DNA of 54,354 nucleotides from Ferroacidibacillus organovorans (GCF_001642725.1 NZ_LSUQ01000014.1:1-54354); one strand, 5' to 3'. Numbered from the stretch's first letter, positions 27,013 to 36,956 are shown. The notes: generated by a model not told the origin, from the letters alone. A program made the numbers and translations.

Positions 27013-28305
27013 TTACGCGTGTGCAGTAAGTCCCTGCGCCCGCCGTTCTGGTTCACGGACGCGAATGATCTCGGCCCCAAGCGCGCGCAACTGCAACTCG
27101 ATGCTCTCATATCCACGATCAATGTGAAAGACGCGGTCAATCACTGTACTTCCGCTTGCAGCGAGTCCTGCCACGACAAGCGCCGCGCCCGCCCGCAAGT
27201 CAGTCGCAGAGACAGGCGCACCTGACAACTCTTTGACACCGCGCACAAACGCTGTGCGCAGATCCACCTTGATTGACGCACCCATGCGCAGCAGTTCGGG
27301 CACGTGTCGGAAGCGATCTTCAAAAACGGTCTCCGATACGATGCTCGTGCCTTTCGCCATGGAGAGAAGCGCCATCAACGGTGCCTGGAGATCTGTTGGA
27401 AACCCTGGGAAGGGCGCCGTTTGAACGCGGTCGATCGCCCGCAACTCGCTCGATTCTCTGACTTCCAGTATATCACGGGAAGCAGAAATCTGAACACCGG
27501 CTTCACGCAGTTTCATGATGACAGCCGTAGAGTCACTCGGGCGCACGTTCGTTAATACAACATGGCCACCTGTCACCGCACCGGCGATCAGGAGCGTCCC
27601 TGTGACGATTCGATCAGGTGACACGTCAAACTGTCCGCCGTGTAGCCTACGGACACCTTCGATGACAATCGTGTCATCTCCGGCACCGCTGATGCGTGCC
27701 CCAAGTGTTGTCAAAAATGCGGCGAGATCGCGAATTTCAGGCTCGCGCGCGGCATTCCCGATCACCGTCTCCCCTTCTGCAAGGCACGCGGCCATCATCA
27801 GGTTTTCCGTCGCGCCGACACTCGGAAAATCTAGAAAAATAGCGCCGCCGCGCAGACGATTTGCTCGACACTCAATATAACCGTGGCGATCAATGACCTC
27901 TGCACCCAATTGTTCGAGCCCTTTTAAATGAAAATCAATAGGCCGACTGCCAATGGAGCACCCCCCTGGTTTACTGATTCGCACCATACCAAAGCGGGCG
28001 AGCAGCGGGCCCATAAGAAAAATGCTCGACCGCATCTGACTCATCAGATGGTCAGGAATGACGGTGGTCTCAATGCTCGTCGGATCAATGTACACTTGAT
28101 GATCGACATAGCGCACTTTTGCGCCCACCGAGCGAAGAATATCGAGCATGACATGAATGTCTTCCAGATTGGGGACATCGCGAATGAGTGTCTCTTCATC
28201 CGCCATCGTCACTGCGGCGAGAATTGGCAATGCCGCATTTTTAGAACCATGCACACGAAGTGAGCCTGCTAAACGGCGTCCACCTTCGATCACTAAACGC
28301 TCCAC
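27013..28305 (-). CDS. murA: UDP-N-acetylglucosamine 1-carboxyvinyltransferase
   Basis: This 430-residue EPSP-synthase-fold enzyme transfers enolpyruvate to UDP-GlcNAc, the first committed step of peptidoglycan synthesis. Lys22-Asn23 (SKNAALP) and the catalytic, fosfomycin-sensitive Cys116 (KPGGCSIGSRPID) are intact. The GTG at 28305 follows CAGGGGTG and gives the usual MERLVIEGG start; a GTG three codons earlier overlaps the murB stop. Placement between murB and divIB differs from B. subtilis. Confidence 0.96.
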   Translation of the reverse strand: MERLVIEGGRRLAGSLRVHGSKNAALPILAAVTMADEETLIRDVPNLEDIHVMLDILRSVGAKVRYVDHQVYIDPTSIETTVIPDHLMSQMRSSIFLMGPLLARFGMVRISKPGGCSIGSRPIDFHLKGLEQLGAEVIDRHGYIECRANRLRGGAIFLDFPSVGATENLMMAACLAEGETVIGNAAREPEIRDLAAFLTTLGARISGAGDDTIVIEGVRRLHGGQFDVSPDRIVTGTLLIAGAVTGGHVVLTNVRPSDSTAVIMKLREAGVQISASRDILEVRESSELRAIDRVQTAPFPGFPTDLQAPLMALLSMAKGTSIVSETVFEDRFRHVPELLRMGASIKVDLRTAFVRGVKELSGAPVSATDLRAGAALVVAGLAASGSTVIDRVFHIDRGYESIELQLRALGAEIIRVREPERRAQGLTAHA

Positions 28306-28310
28306 ATCGT

Positions 28311-29234
28311 TCACCCCTGCGTCTTCGCCTCACCGACAACACGCACCTCTGGGATGAGTTCCACGGCAAAGCGAGTTTGAATCGCTTCTTGCGCGCGCGA
28401 CATCAATTCCAGTACGTCCTCTGCCGTTGCTGCTCCTAAATTCACAATAAAATTCGCGTGTACATCAGAGATCATCGCATCCCCGACCCGCGTATTTTTG
28501 AGCCCTGCCGCCTCGATTAGACGCGCCGAGTAATCGCCCGGCGGATTGCGAAAAACACTTCCGCAGTTCGGTTGAGACAAAGGTTGCGTCAAACGTCGAC
28601 GCTGACTCCAAGCGCCCGTCCGCTCGCGCATTTCCATCACATCGCCTGCGCGCAGTGAGAAGGTGGCGCGCACGACCGTCCACGCATTTTCTGGCACCGC
28701 GCTGTGTCGGTAAGAGAACGCGAGATCCTGTGATGAGACATGTTTTAACGCTCCTTCGCGCGTCAAAACGAGCGCATCTTTCAAGACATCCTTGATTTCT
28801 CCGCCGTGCGCCCCCGCGTTCATCGTGACAGCGCCACCGACGGAGCCTGGAATTCCTGTTGCAAATTCCAATCCGGACAGACCCTCGCGCATGGATCGGT
28901 TCGCCGCCGAGACAATCGAGCGTCCCGCGAGCGCCGTCAGTGTTTGCCCCTCAATCCTAAGCTCTGAAAATGCATCGCCTAATTTGATGACAAGCCCGCG
29001 AATCCCTCCGTCGCGTATGAGCAGGTTACTCCCGCGCCCCAAAATAAAATAGGGGATTCCCGCGTCATAGGCGCACGCGATACACGCTTGCAGCGACTCA
29101 AGATCGCGCGGCGCGACGAGGACGTCTGCCGGTCCGCCAATCCGCCACGAGGTGTGCCGTTTTAAGGGTTCATCGATTCGCACATCGTCTGCCAGTGGCG
29201 CAAACAGAGCGTAGAGAGCTTGAGGATTCAACAC
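28311..29234 (-). CDS. murB: UDP-N-acetylenolpyruvoylglucosamine reductase
   Basis: This 307-residue FAD enzyme reduces the enolpyruvyl product of MurA to UDP-MurNAc. The FAD domain holds TSWRIGGPADVLVAP, LGRGSNLLIRDGG and TGIPGSVGGAVTMNAGAHGGE. The catalytic Ser is in QPNCGSVFRNP, and the C-terminal Glu lies in ELIPEVRVVG. This is the type II short form usual in Firmicutes. The start is GTG at 29234 after AAAAAAGGAG. Confidence 0.96.
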   Translation of the reverse strand: MLNPQALYALFAPLADDVRIDEPLKRHTSWRIGGPADVLVAPRDLESLQACIACAYDAGIPYFILGRGSNLLIRDGGIRGLVIKLGDAFSELRIEGQTLTALAGRSIVSAANRSMREGLSGLEFATGIPGSVGGAVTMNAGAHGGEIKDVLKDALVLTREGALKHVSSQDLAFSYRHSAVPENAWTVVRATFSLRAGDVMEMRERTGAWSQRRRLTQPLSQPNCGSVFRNPPGDYSARLIEAAGLKNTRVGDAMISDVHANFIVNLGAATAEDVLELMSRAQEAIQTRFAVELIPEVRVVGEAKTQG

Positions 29235-29327
29235 AAACGACTCCTTTTTTAGGAAACGCACCGATCAGGGGCAGGTCTTGTTCGGTAACCTATCTTATGG
29301 CGATCCGCCCTCTCGCGTGACAATCGC

Positions 29328-30431
29328 CTACGCGAGCAAGCGTTCGATCTCATCGGCAATGCGCGTGAGAGCATCCGGTTTTCCCATGCGCTGGCTCGCC
29401 TTATGCATCCCTTCAAGGCGGATAGGATTCGCGAGCAGTGCGCTTAATTGGGTGGCAAGCATACCTTGCGCCAAACTCGCCTCAGAGAGCACGACGGCCG
29501 CGCCCTGCGCTTCCAGCGCCTGCGCATTATAGTCCTGATGGTGATGCGTCACATAGGGAGAAGGTATGAGTATCGCCGGAACACCGAGCGCGGTCAGCTC
29601 TGCAAGGATGGTCGCCCCCGCACGGCTAATCAAGACGGTCGTCGCCGAAAGCAGTGCCGGCATCTCATCCATGTAAGGAAGAATAAAGACATCTTTTTGC
29701 ACAGGCATCGTAGAGCGTCGCTGACAGATCGCTTCATAGTGCACCTGTCCTGTGATCCACACAATCTGTTCGCGATGAGCGCGCGGCTTTTCAAGCAGTT
29801 CAAACACCGCATCATTGATCGGCCGCGCGCCGCGGCTACCTCCGAGAATCGTGACAATCGGACGGCTGCGATCGAGCCCGAGCGTGCGACATACGCGCGC
29901 AATTTCATCTTCGCAGACAGCGAGAACTTCTGTCGCGCGTGGATTGCCGGTCACCACGACGCGTGGCGCCTTTTGGAAAAAAGCCTTTCCCGCCTCCATG
30001 CCGAGTAGTACAGTGTTTACAAACCGGCCTGAGAGGCGGTTTGAGAGACCTGCAAACGCGTCCAATTCAAGAACGGCTGAAGGAACGCCAAGCGTTCGCG
30101 CCGCAAGCAAAACCGGGAGTACCACATAGCCGCCTGTCCCGATGACTACATCGGGGCGAAACCGTTTCAAGATGCGTCGCGCTGAAAAAAAACTTGTTCC
30201 GGCGAGAAACATTGTCTTGAATGCGCGCGCGGAGACGCGTCGCTGCAAGCCCTCTACACGCAAAAAGGCACACGGAACGCCCGACTTTGGCGCGAGTTCG
30301 CGCTCCAGCCCGCGCTCTGTCCCTATGTATAACACTTCAGCCGAAGGATGGCGCTCTTTCATGCGTTTGATAATTGAGAACGCTGGATAGATATGCCCAC
30401 CTGTCCCTCCACCTGTTACGACAATGCGCAC
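29328..30431 (-). CDS. murG: UDP-GlcNAc:lipid I N-acetylglucosaminyltransferase
   Basis: This 367-residue GT-B enzyme makes lipid II on the inner face of the membrane. The N-terminal G loop is TGGGTGGHIYPA, the second is GTGGYV, and the C-terminal domain has GGSRGARPIND and SRAGATILAELTALGVPAILIPSP followed by HHHQDYNA. The usual HEQN block near residue 121 reads LELD. The GTG at 30431 follows AGGAGGG; codons farther upstream lie in spoVE. Confidence 0.95.
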   Translation of the reverse strand: MRIVVTGGGTGGHIYPAFSIIKRMKERHPSAEVLYIGTERGLERELAPKSGVPCAFLRVEGLQRRVSARAFKTMFLAGTSFFSARRILKRFRPDVVIGTGGYVVLPVLLAARTLGVPSAVLELDAFAGLSNRLSGRFVNTVLLGMEAGKAFFQKAPRVVVTGNPRATEVLAVCEDEIARVCRTLGLDRSRPIVTILGGSRGARPINDAVFELLEKPRAHREQIVWITGQVHYEAICQRRSTMPVQKDVFILPYMDEMPALLSATTVLISRAGATILAELTALGVPAILIPSPYVTHHHQDYNAQALEAQGAAVVLSEASLAQGMLATQLSALLANPIRLEGMHKASQRMGKPDALTRIADEIERLLA

Positions 30432-30471
30432 GTTATCCCTCCTGAAGGTTCGCACGACGCAAAGATTTGCT

Positions 30472-31563
30472 CTACGTCGTGCGGGAAATGGACATGAGAA
30501 TTCCGACGGCCGAAAGCAAGAGCATGAGTGATGATCCGCCATAGCTGATAAACGGGAGAGTGATCCCAGTCACAGGAAGAATTCCTGTCACAACCCCGAT
30601 ATTTATAAACACTTGGATGCCGATAACGCCTGTGAATGCGGCCGCGAGATACGCCCCAAATCGGTCGCGCGCCTGCATCGCAACGCGCAGTCCCCGCCAA
30701 ATCAAAACGCCAAACAGGAAAAGCGTCAACAGTGCGCCGAGGAATCCTAACTCCTCTGTGAGAATCGCAAAAATAAAATCGGTTTGTGGCTCTGGCAGAT
30801 ACAAAAACTTTTGCGTGCTGTTGCCAAGCCCTTGCCCTAAAAAAGAACCCCGACCGACAGCAATGAGCGACATGATAATATGATAGCCGATTCCGCGCGG
30901 ATATTTCCACGGATCGAGAAAAGAAAGAATGCGCATGAGGCGATAAGGCGCCGCCGCGATCAACCCGGCAAACAGCACCAGGCCAACTGCGAGAAGGCTT
31001 AAAAGGTGTCGCGCGCGCGCGCCTGCCACGAAAACGAGCAGGAGTGTCGCACCCGCGATGACTGCGCTCTGCCCGAGGTCAGGCTCAAGCATGATCAGTC
31101 CGATAAACAGCGTCATGATGAGCAGCGGAGGAACGAGTCCTCTTTTAAAAGAGAGCATACGATCAGGCTCATCGCTCAAGTATGCGCTAAGAAAAATCAA
31201 CAAACCAAACTTCGCAAACTCTGACGGCTGAATGCCAAAGGTTCCGATGCCGAGCCACGCGCGCGACCCACCGCGCACCTGACCAACGTGTGGAACGAGC
31301 ACGAGCGCCAGAAAGACGAGACAAAAAAAGAGGATCGAGCGCGCATACTTCAAAAAAATCCGATAATCAACGCGACTCAGGCCAAACATGAAAAGCAAGC
31401 CGATGCCCGCCCACATCAACTGTCGCTTAAAATAATAGAATGCGTCCGCGTGCCGCTCGGCTGATAGGTACGTGCTGGCGCTGTGCACCATGAGCAGTCC
31501 GATCACCAGTAGACTGATGGTGGTGATCGGAATCATCCAGTCTGTCGTTTTTGCGCTTTGCAC
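30472..31563 (-). CDS. spoVE: SEDS family peptidoglycan polymerase SpoVE/FtsW
   Basis: This 363-residue polytopic membrane protein has about ten hydrophobic segments and SEDS signatures: GGSRAWLGIGTFGIQPSEFAK, LEPDLGQS (catalytic Asp), YLPEPQTDFIFAI and LPFISYGGSSL. Its position between murD and murG is that of spoVE, the cortex polymerase working with SpoVD; whether it also serves as FtsW cannot be told from this window. The start is GTG at 31563 after GGGAGGG. Confidence 0.93.
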   Translation of the reverse strand: MQSAKTTDWMIPITTISLLVIGLLMVHSASTYLSAERHADAFYYFKRQLMWAGIGLLFMFGLSRVDYRIFLKYARSILFFCLVFLALVLVPHVGQVRGGSRAWLGIGTFGIQPSEFAKFGLLIFLSAYLSDEPDRMLSFKRGLVPPLLIMTLFIGLIMLEPDLGQSAVIAGATLLLVFVAGARARHLLSLLAVGLVLFAGLIAAAPYRLMRILSFLDPWKYPRGIGYHIIMSLIAVGRGSFLGQGLGNSTQKFLYLPEPQTDFIFAILTEELGFLGALLTLFLFGVLIWRGLRVAMQARDRFGAYLAAAFTGVIGIQVFINIGVVTGILPVTGITLPFISYGGSSLMLLLSAVGILMSISRTT

Positions 31564-31593
31564 AAACAGCCCTCCCGGGAGAACTCGTCCATG

Positions 31594-32952
31594 CTACAGC
31601 TTATTCACCAGCTCCTTAAAGATGCTCCCGCGCTCTTCAAACGACTTGAATTGATCCCAACTCGCCGCGGCAGGCGATAATAGAACCGCATCTCCGCGCT
31701 GTGCCGCACCAGCGGCAAGCGCGACCGCCTCGGCAAACGATGCCGCGATGTGTACGTTTGGCACACTGGCCTGACGCGCCGCGTCCGCCATCCGCTCGCG
31801 CGATTGCCCAAGCGCAATGACGGCTTTGACGCATCCGCGCATACCGTCGCTCAATTCCTTCAGATCATCACCGCGTTCAAGCCCGCCTAACAGCACAACA
31901 AGCGGTTTGTCGAGCGCGCGGATTGCCGAGAGCGCCGCTTTTGGATTCGTCGCTTTCGAGTCGTTATAATAGTCGACGCCATTTACGCTTCGGACGTACT
32001 CAAGGCGATGTTCGACGCCGCGAAACGTCTGCAGAGTCGCCGTGATCGCATCGATGGGAACCCCTGCATAGAAGGCCGTGGCCGTCGCTGCGAGTATATT
32101 TTCAAGATTATGGGAACCAGGAAGCTGAATTTTATCTATGGATAAGAGGCAGATTGGCTCCACCCCTTCTGCCTCACGCACATAAATGTGATTTTCATAC
32201 GCATAAACGCCGCACGGCACGGGAGCAAGACGGCTGAACCAGGCCACCTTTGCACGCGAATGATCTGCGAAGTGGCGAACATGCTCATTGTCCATGTTCA
32301 AGATCAATCGATCCATCGGGCCCTGACGCGTGCAAATGTTTTCTTTTGCGCGCGCGTACGCCTCAAAGCTTCCGTGGTAATCGAGATGTGCCGGATACAG
32401 ATTGAGGACCGTCGCGATGCGCGGACGGAATTCGCTCGTGCCTTGCAGCTGAAAACTCGATAATTCGACAATCAGCACCGTTTCATCCTGCGCCGTCAGC
32501 ACTGCCTCACTCAGTGGCAGTCCGATATTGCCAGCCACGCGCGCGGGTATGTCCGCCTCTAAAAACATAGCGCCGACGAGCGTCGTGGTCGTCGTCTTGC
32601 CATTTGAACCTGTGATCCCGATGATCGGCGCAGTGGTCGATTGAAAGGCGAGTTCTACCTCTGTAATAATCGGGATGCTACGCGCAAGCGCTTCTGCGAT
32701 CAGCGGCATGTGATAAGGGATGCCTGGGTTTTTAACGATGAGTGACACGCTGTCAAGCAGCGTGAAAGGGTGTCCATCCGAAACCACCGGTATCCCCAAA
32801 GGCTGAAGCGTTTCGATCGCAGAACGAAGCGATTCACGGGGAGAAGCGTCATTGGCGACTACCTGCGCCCCCTTTTTGTGGAGCAATTTTGCCGCAGCTA
32901 CGCCGCTGCGCGCAAGTCCCACCACAAGGACGCGCTGATTCTTTAGGTCCAT
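31594..32952 (-). CDS. murD: UDP-N-acetylmuramoylalanine--D-glutamate ligase
   Basis: This 452-residue Mur ligase adds D-Glu. An N-terminal Rossmann domain (RVLVVGLARSGVAAAKLL) is followed by the ATP site ITGSNGKTTTTT and the central-domain motif YPAHLDYHGSFEAYARAK with its Lys. The C-terminal domain has YNDSKATNPKAALSA. The ATG at 32952 has AAAGG nine bases upstream. Confidence 0.95.
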   Translation of the reverse strand: MDLKNQRVLVVGLARSGVAAAKLLHKKGAQVVANDASPRESLRSAIETLQPLGIPVVSDGHPFTLLDSVSLIVKNPGIPYHMPLIAEALARSIPIITEVELAFQSTTAPIIGITGSNGKTTTTTLVGAMFLEADIPARVAGNIGLPLSEAVLTAQDETVLIVELSSFQLQGTSEFRPRIATVLNLYPAHLDYHGSFEAYARAKENICTRQGPMDRLILNMDNEHVRHFADHSRAKVAWFSRLAPVPCGVYAYENHIYVREAEGVEPICLLSIDKIQLPGSHNLENILAATATAFYAGVPIDAITATLQTFRGVEHRLEYVRSVNGVDYYNDSKATNPKAALSAIRALDKPLVVLLGGLERGDDLKELSDGMRGCVKAVIALGQSRERMADAARQASVPNVHIAASFAEAVALAAGAAQRGDAVLLSPAAASWDQFKSFEERGSIFKELVNKL

Positions 32953-32987
32953 GCCGTTCAACCTTTCCGTCATGTCGAATCAAGCTG

Positions 32988-33953
32988 TTAGGGGCGAATC
33001 ACAAAGTACAATGCAGTCAGACTACACAGAATGCCAGCCAGCCAAAAGACGGTGACCACCTTCCACTCTGACCAGCCGACAAGCTCAAAATGATGATGAA
33101 GCGGACTCATTTTGAAAATTCGCTTGCCTGTCGATTGAAACGAAATTACCTGGAGGATGACGGAGAGTGTCTCTACGACGAACACGCCGCCAATCAGGAT
33201 GAGCCACACTTCTGAGCGAGAGAGTACGGCGACTGCGGCGAGCGCGCCGCCAAGCGCCAGAGACCCCGTATCCCCCATGAACAGTCGCGCGGGATGACGA
33301 TTATAGTATAAGAAGCCAAGCAGGGATCCAACCACTGCGGTTGAAAAAGCGGATACGTTCCACTGACTATTCCACCACGCTAGCACAGCAAATGCCGCGA
33401 ATGCAACCAAGCTTGTCCCCGCAGCCAATCCGTCGAGTCCATCCGTAAGATTGACCGCGTTAGCCGTCCCGATCATAAAGAGAGCGAGGAAAGGGAGATA
33501 AAAAATGCCGAGGGTTAATGGATGTGCAAGCCCCGGCAGATTCAACTCAAAATGCCAACCGCGCGCATAGAGAACGAGATAGAATATCACCGCAACCGTG
33601 ACTTGACCCAGCAGTTTTTGGCGCGCCGTAAGTCCGAGATTGCGTTTGCGCACAATTTTCAGCGCATCGTCTAGCATGCCCACAAATCCAAATCCTAGCA
33701 TCGCAAGAAGCAGAATCCATGTGGTGGGGGAGTTTGAAAAGCGCCAGGCGGTAAACGTCGTGGCAAGGACAAAGAGGATGCCCCCCATCGTCGGCGTGCC
33801 TGATTTTGCCTGGTGACGAGCCGGCCCCTCTGAGCGGATCGATTGGCCGAATTTAAAGCGGTGAAGGAGTGGAATCGCAAGCGGTCCCAGAAACATGACG
33901 ATTAAAAATGAAACCACCAGAATGAAGGTGAGTGATTTTGCGTCCAATGTCAT
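32988..33953 (-). CDS. mraY: Phospho-N-acetylmuramoyl-pentapeptide-transferase
   Basis: This 321-residue integral membrane enzyme makes lipid I from UDP-MurNAc-pentapeptide and undecaprenyl phosphate. The Asp-rich site is GMLDDALK; other motifs are NAVNLTDGLDGLA, FMGDTGSLALGG and the MraY signature PLHHHFE. About ten membrane segments are apparent. It overlaps murF at the ATG (33953). Confidence 0.97.
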   Translation of the reverse strand: MTLDAKSLTFILVVSFLIVMFLGPLAIPLLHRFKFGQSIRSEGPARHQAKSGTPTMGGILFVLATTFTAWRFSNSPTTWILLLAMLGFGFVGMLDDALKIVRKRNLGLTARQKLLGQVTVAVIFYLVLYARGWHFELNLPGLAHPLTLGIFYLPFLALFMIGTANAVNLTDGLDGLAAGTSLVAFAAFAVLAWWNSQWNVSAFSTAVVGSLLGFLYYNRHPARLFMGDTGSLALGGALAAVAVLSRSEVWLILIGGVFVVETLSVILQVISFQSTGKRIFKMSPLHHHFELVGWSEWKVVTVFWLAGILCSLTALYFVIRP

Positions 33954-35353
33954 TCCCCCTTAAGCGCGGCAAACGCTTCTCGCAACGCTGTTGACACGCA
34001 CTCAAGACCTACCGCGCGCGACGCTTTGACCAAAATGACGATGTCACTGCGCGCTGCGTGTGCGCACTGTACGTTTTGCACGACGCGTTCCACCGCTTCC
34101 TGCGCAGATGCAAAAATCTCCACATCCGCAATCTTCGCCTGACGCGCGCCACGCTCCATCGCGGCGCTGTGGCAACCGATTGCCATCAACTGCGTGACGC
34201 CAAACGCGGCGAGCGATTCCCCAAGCGCAACATGCTTTTCAGCTTCCGGTTCGCCAATCTCGCGCATGTCCCCGAGCACGGCAAGCTTCTTTTTGTGTGG
34301 CATGTCGCGCAAAACTTCGAGTGCGCGCGCCATGGAGGTAGGGGATGCATTGTACGCATCATCGATCAAGAGAACGCCTGGGGCGAGTTCCTCCAACGCT
34401 TGACGTCCCGCCGAACTGACATACGACCCGAGCGCCTCTACAATCACCTCGTCAGCCATGCCGAGTTCTCGCGCGATCGCATAAACGAGCGCGCCGTTTC
34501 TCGCCAAGTGAATACCTGGCGCGGCGAGTTGCACGACACACCCTGGTGGGTCGAGGACAAACTGCGCACCGCCGACGCCGCGACTCTCATACGCCGACAC
34601 ACGCACATCCGCCTGTTCTGACTCACCGAACGTAATGACGCGAACACCCGTTGGCGGCGCACGTTTTAAGAGCGGCTCATCATCCGGAAGAACTGCGAAG
34701 CTCCCTTTTGGGAGCGCCTCGACCAATTCCCATTTGGCGTCCGCAATCGCGCTACGCGAGCCAAGGAGTTCCAGATGTGCCTCGCCGATCAGCGTAATTG
34801 CTCCGATGTCAGGCTGTGCGATGCGACACAGTGCCGCGATCTGGCCTGGTCCGCGCATCCCCATTTCAAGAATCGCCACCTCTGTATTCTTCGACCACGC
34901 AAGGATCGAGAGAGGTAAGCCAAACTCATTGTTCAAATTTCCAACGGTGGCAGCCGTCTTGAAACGTTTTTGCAAAACGGTCGCCAACATGTCCTTTGTC
35001 GTCGTTTTTCCATTGCTACCGGTGACTCCAATGACACGCGCGTTACACTGCACGCGATACGCCGTCGCAAGCGCCTGCAGCGCATCGACACCACTCTCGA
35101 CGAGTACGTGCGGATCATCGCGCAGCGCAGCCGGAAGTGGTCTGTGCCGTTCCCACAAAAAAGCGACACAACCGCGCGCAAGCGCGTCTTTCACAAACGC
35201 GTGACCGTCAAACGTCTCGCCGGCAATCGGAATGAAGAGTTGTCGGTTTCCCGCCGTACGCGAATCGATGGAGACGCCTGAAATTAGAACATCCGCGCCG
35301 GAGCGTTCACCACCTACAGCTTCTGCCACAAACGAGAGTTGCGCTTCAATCAT
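33950..35353 (-). CDS. murF: UDP-N-acetylmuramoyl-tripeptide--D-alanyl-D-alanine ligase
   Basis: This 467-residue Mur ligase adds D-Ala-D-Ala. ATP site GVTGSNGKTTTKDM, central motif ILEMGMRGPGQIAALCRIAQPD, and C-terminal DDAYNASPTSMARAL are all family-specific. ATG 35353 overlaps the murE stop (ATGA) and follows GAGGAACAG. Its presence between murE and mraY is like the Gram-negative dcw order; B. subtilis keeps murF elsewhere. Confidence 0.96.
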   Translation of the reverse strand: MIEAQLSFVAEAVGGERSGADVLISGVSIDSRTAGNRQLFIPIAGETFDGHAFVKDALARGCVAFLWERHRPLPAALRDDPHVLVESGVDALQALATAYRVQCNARVIGVTGSNGKTTTKDMLATVLQKRFKTAATVGNLNNEFGLPLSILAWSKNTEVAILEMGMRGPGQIAALCRIAQPDIGAITLIGEAHLELLGSRSAIADAKWELVEALPKGSFAVLPDDEPLLKRAPPTGVRVITFGESEQADVRVSAYESRGVGGAQFVLDPPGCVVQLAAPGIHLARNGALVYAIARELGMADEVIVEALGSYVSSAGRQALEELAPGVLLIDDAYNASPTSMARALEVLRDMPHKKKLAVLGDMREIGEPEAEKHVALGESLAAFGVTQLMAIGCHSAAMERGARQAKIADVEIFASAQEAVERVVQNVQCAHAARSDIVILVKASRAVGLECVSTALREAFAALKGE

Positions 35354-36840
35354 CGCATCTGTTCCTCCACGATCTTTTTCGCGACCTGTCGATCATCAAA
35401 GTCGTGATATGTCGTCCCAAGGATCTGATAGGTCTCGTGCCCTTTTCCCGCAATCAGCACAACGTCGCCCGGCTTTGCTTCACGCAAGGCGGCGCGGATC
35501 CCTTCCTCGCGAAGGGTGATCCGCGCATAGCGCTCATCCGCTACATCGCGAATCCCAGCTTCCATATCGTCGAGAATCTTTTCAGGATCTTCTGTGCGCG
35601 GATTATCTGATGTGAGCACAAAAAAGTCGCTGCGCTGCGCCGCGACACGCGCCATGATAGGCCGTTTGGTGCGATCGCGATCGCCGCCACAGCCAACGAC
35701 TGTGATCACTCGTCCACTGCAAAACTCGTGTATCGTTTCGAGCGCATTTTGCAGGCTGTCCGGCGTGTGTGAGTAGTCGACGAGAATCGCATACGGTTGG
35801 CCGGCGCGCACGGGCTCAAAGCGACCTGCCACACCGGGAAGCGCTGAGAGCGTGCGCGCGATGTCTTGTAGCGAGAGCCCTAGTGCGAGACAACTCGCCG
35901 TCGCGCAAAGCGCATTGTAGGCGCTAAAGCGACCCGGAGTCGCTAAATGCACTTCTGCGCTGCCAGCCCATGAATCGATGACAAACTGTGTTCCTTCCGC
36001 GCGAATCACGACATCGCGACCACGCACGTCCGCCGGATGGTCGATGCCATACGTGACGACTTGCTGAACGGTGTCGGCCGCGTAGGTGATCGCTTGCGCG
36101 TCATCCACATTCAACACCGCGACTGGCAAACCGCCGTCTGCGAGCGTGTTGAAGCGATTGCCTAGCCGAGAGAACAGCTTCCCTTTGGCACGCGCATACG
36201 CATCCATCGTTTTGTGAAAGTCCAGATGATCCTGCGTTAAATTGGTAAATGCGGCGACGCGATACGAGAGCCCGGCCACCCGCGCCAGTTCCATCGCGTG
36301 CGATGACGCTTCCATTACGACATACCGCGTCCCGAGATCACGCATCTCGCGCAAGACGTTGGCCAGTTCTACTGCTTCAGGCGTGGTCATCCCCGACTCT
36401 CGCACAACGCCGCCACTGCAACGCTGTGCAATCGTGCCAATCAGGCCAGTCGGATGCCCCGCCGCGAGCAGAATTTGCTCAATGAGCGTTGCGGTTGTCG
36501 TCTTCCCATTCGTGCCCGTCACAGCGATCATGACCATATCATCGGCAGGATCGCCGAGTACCCACTGCGCCGCAATCGGCGCGATGCGTCTCGTCGATGG
36601 CACGACCAACTGCGGGACTGAAACGGAACACGCCTCTTCGACCAGGAGTGCAACCGCGCCACGCGCAACCGCCTGTTCTGCATAAGCGTGCCCATCCACT
36701 CGATTGCCGCGAATCGCGACAAACAGCCCGCCCGGTTTCACTTTTCGCGAGTCATCCGCAATGCTGCTGATCTGTACGTCAAGCGATCCGGTCGTTTTGA
36801 CAAGAACGAGACGATCTGCCAATTGCCGTAGTTGTTTCAC
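35350..36840 (-). CDS. murE: UDP-MurNAc-tripeptide synthetase (meso-DAP-adding)
   Basis: This 496-residue Mur ligase has ATP site TGTNGKTTT (108-116), central motif NLTQDHLDFHKTMDAYARAK, and C-terminal TSDNPRTEDPE. The DNPR motif selects meso-diaminopimelate over lysine, so the wall should be mDAP type. The start is GTG at 36840 after GGGGGAT. The 116-bp gap upstream holds an imperfect inverted repeat (36916-36954, TTGACAACC arms) without a clear T run. Confidence 0.96.
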   Translation of the reverse strand: MKQLRQLADRLVLVKTTGSLDVQISSIADDSRKVKPGGLFVAIRGNRVDGHAYAEQAVARGAVALLVEEACSVSVPQLVVPSTRRIAPIAAQWVLGDPADDMVMIAVTGTNGKTTTATLIEQILLAAGHPTGLIGTIAQRCSGGVVRESGMTTPEAVELANVLREMRDLGTRYVVMEASSHAMELARVAGLSYRVAAFTNLTQDHLDFHKTMDAYARAKGKLFSRLGNRFNTLADGGLPVAVLNVDDAQAITYAADTVQQVVTYGIDHPADVRGRDVVIRAEGTQFVIDSWAGSAEVHLATPGRFSAYNALCATASCLALGLSLQDIARTLSALPGVAGRFEPVRAGQPYAILVDYSHTPDSLQNALETIHEFCSGRVITVVGCGGDRDRTKRPIMARVAAQRSDFFVLTSDNPRTEDPEKILDDMEAGIRDVADERYARITLREEGIRAALREAKPGDVVLIAGKGHETYQILGTTYHDFDDRQVAKKIVEEQMR

Positions 36841-36915
36841 GAGCGATCCCCCACTTGGTCTATATCCTAAATTTCTACGCTTTGTCTCCGTGAATGTGTA
36901 TGCTTTCTATCGGTT

Positions 36916-36954
36916 TTGACAACCCAGTTTGAACCGCCCTCAAGCGGTTGTCAA
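36916..36954. repeat. Inverted repeat between spoVD and murE
   Basis: Nine-base arms TTGACAACC and GGTTGTCAA flank 21 bases that hold a smaller AACCGC/GCGGTT stem. There is no T run on either strand, so it is a poor terminator. TTGTCA on the minus strand could serve as -35 for murE, but a matching -10 is weak. Confidence 0.45.
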
Positions 36955-36956
36955 CT

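Noticed and set aside
31005-31025. Alternating CG run that could form Z-DNA
   Set aside because: It lies inside spoVE and codes for normal Ala/Arg residues; CG-rich runs are common across the window.
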